Shown here one piece after another: positions 56,569-64,000 of a DNA stretch of 64,000 nucleotides. Both the position numbers and the translations under genes were made by a program. Numbering within the stretch: position 1 is the first letter of the stretch; each line of letters starts with the position of its first letter. Under the pieces are notes generated by a model, which was given only the letters and a program-made list of their open reading frames with translations, was not told the origin of the DNA and did no database searches. Source of the stretch: Streptomyces sp. ICC1 (GTDB lineage: Bacteria; Actinomycetota; Actinomycetes; Streptomycetales; Streptomycetaceae); the NCBI RefSeq assembly GCF_003287935.1, contig NZ_CP030287.1, positions 8,620,058 to 8,684,057 of the forward strand. Reading direction: 5' to 3'.

Positions 56569-57045
56569 ATGAGCGACCCGCAGACCGCGTTCCCGCTCCC
56601 CCGGGGCGCGACGGGCTTCCGCCACGTCAGCGAACCACCGCTGCCGGACACCGACCCCGAGGACTGCCGCACCGCCTGGCAGGCGGCCGCCCTGGCGGCC
56701 GGCGGACGGGTCGACGACTTCGTGGAGGAGTGCTACCCGCAGAACTTCCACAGCGCCACGCTCACCGACCGGGAGGGCGCCGCGCACGTCGCCCTCTTCC
56801 ACGTCCACCACCCGCTGGTCGCCTTCGTGGACGAACGCCGCTTCGGCTACACGGACGAGTTCCAGGACCCCCCGCCCTGGGCGGCCACCCTCACCGACTC
56901 CGGCTTCACCGTCCTGCCCGCCACGCTCCTGCGCTCCCCGTTCTCGGAGGCGGACACCTCGGCCCTCGCGGAGACGGAGCGGAGCGAGATCGACTACTGG
57001 CAACCACACACCATCGGCACGGCCGTCTTCAACATGTGGGACTGA
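56569..57045 (+). CDS. Conserved hypothetical protein
   Basis: 158 residues starting immediately after the methyltransferase stop. Segments such as DDFVEECYPQNFHSATLTD and HVALFHVHHPLVAFVDERRF suggest a soluble globular fold. No motif recognised. Adjacent stop and start codons indicate an operon with the methyltransferase. Confidence 0.65.
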   Translation: MSDPQTAFPLPRGATGFRHVSEPPLPDTDPEDCRTAWQAAALAAGGRVDDFVEECYPQNFHSATLTDREGAAHVALFHVHHPLVAFVDERRFGYTDEFQDPPPWAATLTDSGFTVLPATLLRSPFSEADTSALAETERSEIDYWQPHTIGTAVFNMWD

Positions 57046-57202
57046 CGGCCGCCGGTCGCCACACGAGGGCCGGTAGGCCGGGCCCTCACGGTCACCCTCC
57101 GGCACCTGCGACGGCGTCAGACGGATGGCATGTTCGACAGATTCTCCGCCCACGTCGAGGAGTTGTGGAGCCGAGGTCGCGACGTACGGGAAGTGGAGCG
57201 AG

Positions 57203-57670
57203 ATGCCCAGGCGTGACTACGAGGACGACCCCCGAGCCCCCAAGGCGAACAGCCTCGTGCCCGCCGCCTCGGCCGTCGTCGTGGACGAGGGCGGGCGCAT
57301 CCTCTTGCAGCGACGCGCCGACAACGGGATGTGGGCTCTGCCCGGCGGGAAGATGGAGCTCGGCGAATCCGTCGGGGATTGCGCCATCCGGGAGACCTTC
57401 GAGGAGACGGGGGTGACGGTCGAGATCGTCGGGATCGTCGGGACGTACACCAACCCGGGCCACGTCTTCTCCTACGACGACGGCGAGGTGCGGCAGGAGT
57501 TCTCGATCTGCCTCCTCGCCCGGCCCACCGGAGGAAGCCTGCGCGTGTCGGACGAGTCGTTCGAGGTGGCGTGGTTCGCGCCGGAGGCCGTGGACGGCCT
57601 GCCGATGGTGCCGAGCATCCGCAAGCGCATCGACGACTGGAGGGCCGGCCGGGGACCCGTCGTCCGCTGA
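57203..57670 (+). CDS. Nudix hydrolase
   Basis: 155 residues. The Nudix box GGKMELGESVGDCAIRETFE followed by ETGV (about 50-73) is complete, so the enzyme should cleave a nucleoside diphosphate linked to another group. The substrate is unknown; the C-terminal EVAWFAPEAVDGLPMVPS is typical of ADP-ribose-type members. The ATG at 57203 has a GGAG box before it; the longer frame from 57125 is less likely. The following 57671-58113 stretch has lower GC near its end and no convincing gene. Confidence 0.92.
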   Translation: MPRRDYEDDPRAPKANSLVPAASAVVVDEGGRILLQRRADNGMWALPGGKMELGESVGDCAIRETFEETGVTVEIVGIVGTYTNPGHVFSYDDGEVRQEFSICLLARPTGGSLRVSDESFEVAWFAPEAVDGLPMVPSIRKRIDDWRAGRGPVVR

Positions 57671-58113
57671 TCTGCGCACGGGCAGACGTTGCGGCAGATC
57701 AACTGCCGCGCCCTGGCGTTCAGTAGCCGGGCCGGGCCGGGACGACGGGGGCGTCGGTCGCGCTCCGGGCACCCGGAAACACTGGATCGTCGTCAGGTCC
57801 GCGCGCTGAGGCGCGGGGCGAACTTGCGTGCGGGAGGCCGGGGTTGCCGGGTCGTGGTGGGGCGCGTCCCGGTGGGGCCCGATGCTTCTTTTGGTTCAAG
57901 TACTGGGAGAAAGAACTCATCCCAAACCCCACCAGGCCTCCCGCTGCGCGGGCTCTCACTCACACGGGTGAATCGGCCAACTGAGGTGGATTTCGCGGTG
58001 GTTGTCTGGCATATGCTCGCCCCGACAACTCAGACATCAGACATGAGACGGCCCCCGACGGGACTGCGAATCCCGATCGAGGGCCTGACCACACAGGAAG
58101 CACAACCTTCCCC

Positions 58114-58599
58114 ATGGCTTCGGTGCACTTTACCGCGCCCACGCGCGCGACATACGGGGTTCGACACTCCAACGTCCGGCTCACCGGGCGGTTCACGGTC
58201 GTGAGCAACGACCTCATCCAGCATCCCGAGATGTCGGCCGTCGCGCGGATCCTGGGGATCTACATCCAGTCGCTGCCCGCCGGAACCCCCATCGGGATCA
58301 AAGACCTGGTCAAGCAGCTTCCGCTCGGGGAGACCTCGATCGCCAACGGGCTGCGGGAGCTGGTCGCGTTCGGGTATCTGGAGCGGTCGTTGGAGAGCCT
58401 GCCGGGTGGACGGATCGTCACCCGTACGGTGTCCTTCAACCACCCCCGAGCGGCGGCCGTCTCCCGTCCCGCCGCCCCTCCCGCCGCCCGTCCCGTCGCC
58501 CTTGCCGCAGCTCCGACCGCCCCGCAGCCGGACCCGGAGCCCCGCCCGGACCCGGAGCCCGAGCCCGACCCGGAGCCGGAACCCCGCCGGGCGGGCCGC
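58114..58599 (+). CDS. Helix-turn-helix domain protein, C-terminus lost
   Basis: About 162 residues. The front TYGVRHSNVRLTGRFTVVSN and the winged-helix part IGIKDLVKQLPLGETSIANG followed by LRELVAFGYLERSLE match a DNA-binding family present in many copies in Streptomyces genomes and on their plasmids. A Pro/Asp/Glu linker (EPRPDPEPEPDPEPEP) follows. The frame then enters a collagen-like gene of the other strand at about 58600. Probably a regulator; target unknown. Confidence 0.8.
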
Positions 58600-59640
58600 G
58601 ACCGCTCCGGGCTGCGGGTTCACGGGCGCCCAGGGCGCGTTGCAGGTGACGGCGCGCCCGTTGGTCTCGCAGTGGGTGTGGTAAAGCGTGCCCGTCTTGG
58701 TGAGTGCCTTGACCTTCACGTCGTTGCCCTGGATGGCCAGTGCCACGGAGCAGACGTCGGCCGGATAGCCGGTGACGGGTGCCACGGTGAGGTCGGTCCA
58801 GGTGAAATCGCCCCAGAAGCCGGCCATGTCGCGGGTGCGGCGGCCGAGGTGGGTCTTGCCGTCCTTGAGGACCAGGGCGAACTCCTCGGAGTTGTTGGGC
58901 ATCTGGTTGTCCACCGAGGCGCACGGGCCCTGCGGGCCGGGGCGTCCCTGCGGGCCGACCGGTCCGAGCGGGCCGAGTGCTCCGCCGGTGCCGACGGGAC
59001 CCGCGGCCCCTTGGCGGCCGGGCGGGCCCGCGAAGCCCTGGGGTCCCGCGGTGCCGGGCAGTCCGGGCAGGCCCTGCGCGCCGGGCGGGCCGGCCGGGCC
59101 TGCCGCGCCCTGCTGGCCCTGGGAACCGGCGGGGCCGGTGTCCCCGGTGCGGCCGGGGTCGCCCTTGGGCCCCGGGTCGCCCTTGCGGCCGAGGGGCCCC
59201 CGGTCCCCCTTGGAGCCCGCGGCCCCCGACTCGCCCTTGGGGCCCGGCGGGCCGGCGTCGCCCTTGGCCCCGGCTTCGCCCTTGGGTCCCGCCTCGCCCT
59301 TGGCCCCGGCCTCGCCCTTGGGCCCGGGGCCGCCCTTCTCCCCCTTGGAACCCGGCGGGCCGGCCGGTCCCTGCGAGCCCCTGGGCCCCTGGGGGCCGGC
59401 CTGGCCGGGGCACGGATGGGCGGTCCCCGGAGCCGCTCCGGGGCTCCCGAGCCGGGCGCAGCTCGTACCCGGGCCCCCGGACTCCGGTGCGGAAGCCGCG
59501 GCGCGGCCGGCCGGCTCCCCCGCCCCGCCGCCCTCGGAGGCGGCCGCGGGGACCGCGAATCCGCCCAGTGCCACCGCCACCGGCAGCACGAGGCCGCCCG
59601 CGAGCCGGGCCCTTCGTCCGGTTCTTGCTGTGGATGACAT
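58600..59640 (-). CDS. Collagen-like secreted protein, C-terminus possibly lost
   Basis: About 347 residues. A signal peptide (ARLAGGLVLPVAVALGGF, cleavage near PAAAS) leads to about 55 Gly-X-Y triplets (about 82-240), many of the GPKGEAGAKGEAG and GPPGPKGESG kind, interrupted by Pro-rich spacing. A globular C-terminal domain follows with SEEFALVLKDGKTHLG, TRDMAGFWGDFTWTDL and two cysteines. Bacterial collagen-like proteins form surface trimers. The end is cut at a join near 58600. Start at 59640. Confidence 0.85.
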
Positions 59641-59955
59641 GCGAGTACCCCTTCGGCGAACGGAATGGTCGTGCGCTCCGGCCGGAGCGAGGGGGAGCAT
59701 CTCCCGGACGGGGGTCCGATGAAGATCAAAAACGTTAATGTCGCCGCATCGTCAGCGAGTTGGTCCAACGACACGCGGTGGCGGTACGCCGAACAGCGGG
59801 GCGGCCGGACGCCCGGACGGGTCCGGTGGGAGCACCGGGCCGCGCGGAACCCTTGGACAGGGGCTGCGCGATGGGCTTCAGTGGTGCCGGGCGCCGCACA
59901 CGTCGGCCGGGCGCCGTACGGGCCGGTGCCGGCGAGGACAGCGAGGTGTTCGGGG

Positions 59956-60471
59956 ATGCGCGTCATGGTGGTGATGGGCGTGGCCGGGACGGGCAAGACG
60001 ACCGTGGGCCGGCTGCTCGCCGAAGAGCTCGGCCTTCCGTACGCGGAGGGCGACGACTTCCACCCGGCGGCCAACGTGGCCAAGATGTCGGCCGGCACTC
60101 CCCTGGACGACACGGACCGGTGGCCCTGGCTGGACGCCATCGGCGAGTGGATGCGCAACCGGGCCGGCCTCAGCGGCGGGGTCGTCGCCGCCTCCGCCCT
60201 CAAGCGCGTCTACCGCGACCGGCTGCGCGCCGCCGCTCCCGGGACCGCGTTCGTCCACCTCACCGGGGAGCGGCCCCTCATCGAGAAGCGGATGGCGGCG
60301 CGCAAGGGGCACTTCATGCCCCTCGCGCTGCTGGATTCACAGTTCGCCACGCTGGAGGCGCTCCAGGCGGACGAGGCCGGCGTCCTCGTCGACGTGTCCG
60401 GGAGCTCGCAGGAGGTCGCGCACCGCGCCCTCGCCGCCCTGCGGCAGCTCCCCTCGGGCCAGGACCTGTAG
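59956..60471 (+). CDS. gntK: Gluconokinase
   Basis: 171 residues. The P-loop GVAGTGKTT is at about 8-16, followed by GDDFHPAANVAKMSAGTPLD, the family signature, and KRVYRDRLR. It phosphorylates gluconate to 6-phosphogluconate. Upstream (59720-59955) no gluconate regulator or permease is visible. The ATG at 59956 has GGGG upstream but weak pairing; it gives the normal family length. Confidence 0.95.
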   Translation: MRVMVVMGVAGTGKTTVGRLLAEELGLPYAEGDDFHPAANVAKMSAGTPLDDTDRWPWLDAIGEWMRNRAGLSGGVVAASALKRVYRDRLRAAAPGTAFVHLTGERPLIEKRMAARKGHFMPLALLDSQFATLEALQADEAGVLVDVSGSSQEVAHRALAALRQLPSGQDL

Positions 60472-60479
60472 GCCGTCTC

Positions 60480-60716
60480 TTACGGGGTGCCCGGGGGGCG
60501 GGGTTCGGCGAGTTGCGCCGCCGCCAGGTCGAAGCCGCCCGCCGCCGTGGCGCAGCGGTCGGCGAGGCCGGCCACCTCGGCGCGCAGCGCGTCGGCCCGC
60601 GGGCCCTGCCAGCGCAGGTCGCCCGCGGCGCGGCGCAGGCGCTCGGCGTGCGAGCGCAGGGCCGCCGAGTGGGCGCGCAGGCCGTCGGCCGGGGCAGGTG
60701 CGGGGGCGTCCGTCAC
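60480..60716 (-). CDS. Small WXG100-like helical protein
   Basis: 78 residues. Two helices flank a WQG motif (LRRAAGDLRWQGPRADALRA), the WXG100/ESX hairpin layout. Such proteins are type VII secretion substrates or partners. GTG start overlaps the stop of the upstream 378-residue protein, so they are coupled and probably act together. No other ESX genes are in this block. Confidence 0.6.
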   Translation of the reverse strand: MTDAPAPAPADGLRAHSAALRSHAERLRRAAGDLRWQGPRADALRAEVAGLADRCATAAGGFDLAAAQLAEPRPPGTP

Positions 60717-61849
60717 CGGGACCTCCCCGGGGCGAAGGCGTCGGGGACGCCCGGGACGCCGACGAGATGGCTCCCGGTGACCCGGCCCCGGAAGTCCGCC
60801 AGCTCTCGCGCCGCGGACCGCGGGTCGTGGCACACCCGGACGGCCGGGTAGACGGTGGTGAAGTCCCGGCTCGCGGCGAGCAGTACGGCCGCCGGCCCGC
60901 CTGGTCCGCGGCCGATCAGGGCGAGTGTGGTTCCGGAGGGCACGAGGCGGCGCAGTGTCGCGGCCACCGTGCGCGCGTAGGCGGCGTACGCGTCGGCGGT
61001 GTGCCCGGAGTCGCCCGGCGGACCGGCGAGTTGGACCACGCACCGCTCGGTGCCGTCCGGTCCGGCGACCGTTTGGAGCAGCACGGCGCCACCGGCCCCG
61101 GCGATCCGATCGGCGTTGCGCCCGTACCCCGCCGGGGTACCGGTGGTGTCCAGCTCGGCGAGGAGGCCGGGGTCCGGCTCGGCCCAGGCCGGAGCCCGGT
61201 CGAAGAAGGCCCGGAAGGCGGCGCCGAGCCCGAGCAGCGGTTCGGCCGCCACGGCCCGGCCGGTGGCGACCTGCCAGCCGGCGTGGTCGTTGAAGGGGTT
61301 GTCGTCGGTCAGCGCGCTCCAGGCCAGGATGTCGGCGAAGGACGGGTTCAGCAGGGCGAAAGCGGGTCCGGCGCCCTGTCGGCGCACGAGGTCGCGGAAC
61401 TCCCGGACGGCGTCGGCCTGCCGGTCCTCCTCGACGGCCCGGAAGACCTCCGCGGCGGCCGGGTCCGCCGGCATCCCCGGATTGCTCGTGCACGCGGCCC
61501 GGATCCGGCTCTTGAGGCCGCACACCGCGAGGCTGACGGCGAGGCTCTCCCGGCCGGCGAGCACTCCGGCCAGCCAGCCGGCCCGCGCGACGCCCCGGCC
61601 GCGCGGGGCCCAGCCGAGTCCGGCCGGGTCGGCGAGGACGCGCAGCAGCGTGCGCCAGGCCGTCCGGCGGCGACTGCCGCGGGCCAGGGCGGTGACCGGC
61701 AGCCGGGAGCCGAGGGCCAGCCGGGAAGCGTAGTGGGCGGCTTCGCCGACGGCGTCGGCCGCCTCGGCCAGCTCCCGGCACAGGGCTCCCAGCTGATCGG
61801 CGTCCGGGTCGGTGGACCCGGTGGTCGCGGAGGGCGCGGCGTCGGACAT
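60713..61849 (-). CDS. Hypothetical protein coupled to a WXG-like gene
   Basis: 378 residues. A helical first half (ELAEAADAVGEAAHYASRLA; NPFNDHAGWQVATG) and a second half with LALIGRGPGGPAAVLLAASR, which resembles an alpha/beta hydrolase elbow with glycine in the serine place. No family recognised. The pairing with a WXG-like protein suggests a role tied to ESX-type secretion or a polymorphic toxin system (inference). Its ATG overlaps the start codon of the divergent histidine kinase gene. Confidence 0.6.
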   Translation of the reverse strand: MSDAAPSATTGSTDPDADQLGALCRELAEAADAVGEAAHYASRLALGSRLPVTALARGSRRRTAWRTLLRVLADPAGLGWAPRGRGVARAGWLAGVLAGRESLAVSLAVCGLKSRIRAACTSNPGMPADPAAAEVFRAVEEDRQADAVREFRDLVRRQGAGPAFALLNPSFADILAWSALTDDNPFNDHAGWQVATGRAVAAEPLLGLGAAFRAFFDRAPAWAEPDPGLLAELDTTGTPAGYGRNADRIAGAGGAVLLQTVAGPDGTERCVVQLAGPPGDSGHTADAYAAYARTVAATLRRLVPSGTTLALIGRGPGGPAAVLLAASRDFTTVYPAVRVCHDPRSAARELADFRGRVTGSHLVGVPGVPDAFAPGRSR

Positions 61850-63155
61850 GGATTCCTCGTCGGGTCGGACGGACGGCGGGCGGGTCGGGACCGGCGCGCC
61901 GGCGGGCGTCGGCCGCTCGCCGGGCGGTACCGCTGCCCCCGGCGGCAGCACGCCGGCGGGCGGCCCGGACCGTACGGGGCGGGCCGTCTGGGATTCGGCC
62001 GGCCCGGCCCCGGGCTCGGCCGGCACCGCCGTCGTCTCCGGGGACTTCCTGCGCCTCGCCGAACTGCGGCGCGGACAGACGGTCGAGATCCCCCGCGCCG
62101 ACCGGCGTACGGCCGTGTTCACCGGCATCACCCTCGCCCTGCTCTACGTCCTCGGCCCCGCCCTGGGCGCCGCCCCCACCCTGCGCCGGCTCCTCTGGCT
62201 CGGCCTGGTCGTCGCCGTCTGGGTGGTCCTCGTCGTCCTCGCGCCGAGCTTCGCCTGGTGCGCCGTGCCGCTCTTCTACACCGCCCTGCGCACCCTGCGG
62301 CCCCGCGCCGCGATCGTCCTCGTCGCGCTGCTGACGGTCTTCGTCGTCGCGGCCCAGCTCAAGCTCTCCCAGGCCGGCGCCGAGCCCTTCGACCCCAACC
62401 TCCTCCTGGCCCCGCCGGCCGTCGCCGCGCTCGCCACCGCCGTCTTCGTCCACATGGAGCGCCAGGCCACGGCCCAGCGCACCCTGATCGACGACCTGAT
62501 CCGCACCCGCCGGGAACTCGCCGCCACCGAACGCCGCGCGGGCACCCTCGCCGAACGCCAGCGCCTGTCCATGGAGATCCACGACACCCTGGCCCAGCAC
62601 CTGTCCAGCCAGCAGATGCTGCTCCAGGCCGCGGACCGCACCTGGGACACCGACCCGGCCACCGCACGCGCCCACGTCCGCACCGCCACCGAGATCACCG
62701 CGCGCGGCCTCGCCGAGGCCCGCCGCCTGGTCCACGACCTCGCGCCGCCCGAACTCGCCGGCGGCGGCGGCCTCGCGGACGCCCTGCGCGCGCTGGGCGC
62801 CGGCCCGGACATCGAGGTCCGCTTCCATCTGGAGGGCACGCCGGTCCCGCTGCCCGACCGTGCGGAGTCGGCGCTGCTGCGCATCGCCCAGGGCGCGCTG
62901 GCGAACGTACGGGAGCACGCGGGCGCCCGTACCGCCGCCCTCACCCTCAGTTTCCTCGGCGACCAGGTCGTCCTGGACGTCGCGGACGACGGTCACGGCT
63001 TCGCCGGTACCCGCCCCGCCTCCGGGGAACGGGGCCACGGCCTCCCCGCGATGCGCGCCCGCGTCCGCCAGCTCGGCGGCAGTCTGACCATCGAATCCAC
63101 CGCGGGCGAGGGCACGGTCCTCTCGGCGTCGATCCCCCTGGAGCACACTCCATGA
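61848..63155 (+). CDS. NarL-type sensor histidine kinase
   Basis: Up to 435 residues. Several transmembrane helices (about 85-200) are followed by the HisKA_3 dimerisation helix with phospho-acceptor histidine in MEIHDTLAQHL (about 244). The HATPase part has ANVREHAGA (N-box), DVADDGHGF (D-box) and GERGHGLPAMRARV. It would phosphorylate the response regulator that overlaps its stop. The first 60 residues are Pro/Gly-rich and the ATG at 61848 overlaps a divergent start codon, so the true start may lie further downstream. Confidence 0.9.
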   Translation: MDSSSGRTDGGRVGTGAPAGVGRSPGGTAAPGGSTPAGGPDRTGRAVWDSAGPAPGSAGTAVVSGDFLRLAELRRGQTVEIPRADRRTAVFTGITLALLYVLGPALGAAPTLRRLLWLGLVVAVWVVLVVLAPSFAWCAVPLFYTALRTLRPRAAIVLVALLTVFVVAAQLKLSQAGAEPFDPNLLLAPPAVAALATAVFVHMERQATAQRTLIDDLIRTRRELAATERRAGTLAERQRLSMEIHDTLAQHLSSQQMLLQAADRTWDTDPATARAHVRTATEITARGLAEARRLVHDLAPPELAGGGGLADALRALGAGPDIEVRFHLEGTPVPLPDRAESALLRIAQGALANVREHAGARTAALTLSFLGDQVVLDVADDGHGFAGTRPASGERGHGLPAMRARVRQLGGSLTIESTAGEGTVLSASIPLEHTP

Positions 63156-63772
63156 CCACGATCCTCCTGTGCGACGACCACGTGGTGGTCCGCGCCGGCC
63201 TGCTGGCCCTGCTCGGCAGCGAGCCGGACATCGAGGTCCTCGGCGAGGCCGGCAGCGGCGAGGAGGCGGTCGCGCTCGCGGCCAAACTCCACCCCGACGT
63301 GGTCCTGATGGACCTCCAGCTCGGCGAGGGCATCGACGGCGTCGAGGCCACCCGCCGCATCACCGCCGCCCCGAACCCCCCGTACGTGCTCGTCCTGACC
63401 ACCTACGACACGGACGCGGACATCACCCGCGCCATCGGCGCGGGCGCCACGGGCTACCTCCTCAAGGCCGAACGCCCCGAGGAGCTCTTCGCCGCGATCC
63501 ACTCGGCGGCGCAGGGCCGCACCACGCTCTCCGCGCCGGTGGCCAGCCGCGTGATGGCCCACATGCGCGGCACCCGGCCCACCCTGACCGACCGCGAGCT
63601 CGACATCCTCGGCCAGCTGGCCCGCGGCCTCGGCAACCGCGACATCGCCCGTGCGCTGTTCATCAGCGAGGCCACGGTCAAGACCCACCTGGGCCGCATC
63701 TACGACAAGCTCGGCGTCGACACCCGTGCGGGCGCGGTCGCGGTGGCCAAGGAGCAGCGCCTCCTGTCCTGA
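63152..63772 (+). CDS. NarL/FixJ-family response regulator
   Basis: 206 residues. The receiver domain has acidic pair CDDH (8-9), phospho-acceptor aspartate in VVLMDLQLG (about 54) and the switch lysine in YLLKAE (about 106). The LuxR-type helix-turn-helix (about 143-206) has LTDRELDILGQLARGLGN and EATVKTHLGRIYDKLGV. The ATG overlaps the kinase stop. With the kinase it forms a complete two-component system of unknown signal, possibly controlling the gene that begins at 63946. Confidence 0.95.
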   Translation: MTTILLCDDHVVVRAGLLALLGSEPDIEVLGEAGSGEEAVALAAKLHPDVVLMDLQLGEGIDGVEATRRITAAPNPPYVLVLTTYDTDADITRAIGAGATGYLLKAERPEELFAAIHSAAQGRTTLSAPVASRVMAHMRGTRPTLTDRELDILGQLARGLGNRDIARALFISEATVKTHLGRIYDKLGVDTRAGAVAVAKEQRLLS

Positions 63773-63801
63773 CGGTCCTGACGGTCCTGACGGTCCTGAT
63801 C
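63768..63801. repeat. 9-bp tandem repeat after the response regulator
   Basis: Four head-to-tail copies of GTCCTGACG, the first covering the stop codon of the regulator gene. Confidence 0.85.
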
Positions 63802-63945
63802 CGTCGGGCACATCGTCCATCCGTACGAGATCGCGGTCGTACGGCGCACCGATCCGCCGCGGACCCCGACACGGGAGGCTCGTCAGTGCCCGGACCGCCC
63901 CCGAACCGGCCCGGACGCCACCAGCCGTGTCGAGAGGAACCCGCC

Positions 63946-64000
63946 ATGCCGACCACCGAATTCGCCCCCGAACGCCGCCGCATGCTCACCATGCTGGGCA
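63946..64000 (+). CDS. Start of an unidentified gene (cut by window end)
   Basis: An ATG with GAGAGGA 10 bases upstream opens a frame MPTTEFAPERRRMLTMLG that runs off the window. The basic N-terminus followed by hydrophobic residues could lead to a membrane segment. It is the only gene in view downstream of the two-component system in the same direction. Confidence 0.5.
   Translation, partial: MPTTEFAPERRRMLTMLG

Overview
The whole window reads like Streptomyces or a close relative. It has very high GC, dense GC-rich third codon positions, GTG starts, ATGA/GTGA coupled genes and strong GC-rich terminators. It also carries typical Streptomyces families: the 71-residue small protein ahead of smc, DUF6193, DUF6777, TerD, a KorSA-like helix-turn-helix protein and class F sortases.

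It is not one uninterrupted chromosomal segment. Four stretches match Illumina Nextera adapter or transposon-end sequence at full or near-full length (about 11302-11342, 22370-22398, 33375-33407, 51468-51533), and a shorter one lies at 18718-18735. The sequence changes gene on each side. Many more genes stop mid-domain in favour of an unrelated gene (about 3540, 4436, 7600, 13150, 25870, 29092, 37008, 38041, 40650, 44262, 47822-47874, 55790, 58600). Two perfect fold-back palindromes (181-254, 47782-47874) look like library or assembly artefacts. I read the window as many short draft contigs joined without gaps. Gene order is therefore reliable only inside each block, and apparent fusions across joins are not real.

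Blocks in order. 1-3540: AT-rich leader, MBL hydrolase, and a type I-E CRISPR-Cas fragment (cas7e-cas5e-cas6e, no array). 4148-4787: front half of a class F sortase and a Kre9-like protein. 5172-8773: secreted metallophosphatase, MFS transporter (cut) and TolB-like propeller. 8974-13150: argG with an ARG-box-like site, lipoprotein, and a WxL-like/DUF916 pair. 13172-18717: era, methyltransferase, IclR/aldehyde dehydrogenase divergent pair, TerD. 18736-22369: hydrolase fragment, secreted GH16 glucanase, and a frameshifted GH18 chitinase. 22399-26186: CAP-protein fragment, acylphosphatase, small protein, 5' half of smc. 26581-29541: accessory DNA with an intact IS5-family element, hypothetical genes, a creatininase remnant and an IS256-family remnant. 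29726-33372: a heptanucleotide repeat, then a coupled pair encoding an alpha/beta hydrolase and a caspase/VMAP-C protein, the best candidate for a conflict or defence system.

33487-38041: DUF6193 gene, CYP125 and FadA5-type thiolase with two KstR-like sites (steroid side-chain degradation), transglycosylase tail, sortase tail, tRNA-Arg remnant, and a 191-bp MITE-like element. 38134-44260: hypothetical protein, TrhA, PRC-barrel, SPFH, NlpC/P60 and DUF6777 proteins. 44263-49055: AtuA tail, acyl-CoA carboxylase beta and alpha subunits, hypothetical protein and lipoprotein. 49128-54982: ferredoxin reductase with metal-dependent hydrolase, YfhO membrane protein, and a phage-type lysis cassette. 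55152-64000: IclR fragment, methyltransferase, Nudix hydrolase, helix-turn-helix fragment, collagen-like protein, gluconokinase, WXG-like pair, a NarL-type two-component system, and the start of one more gene.
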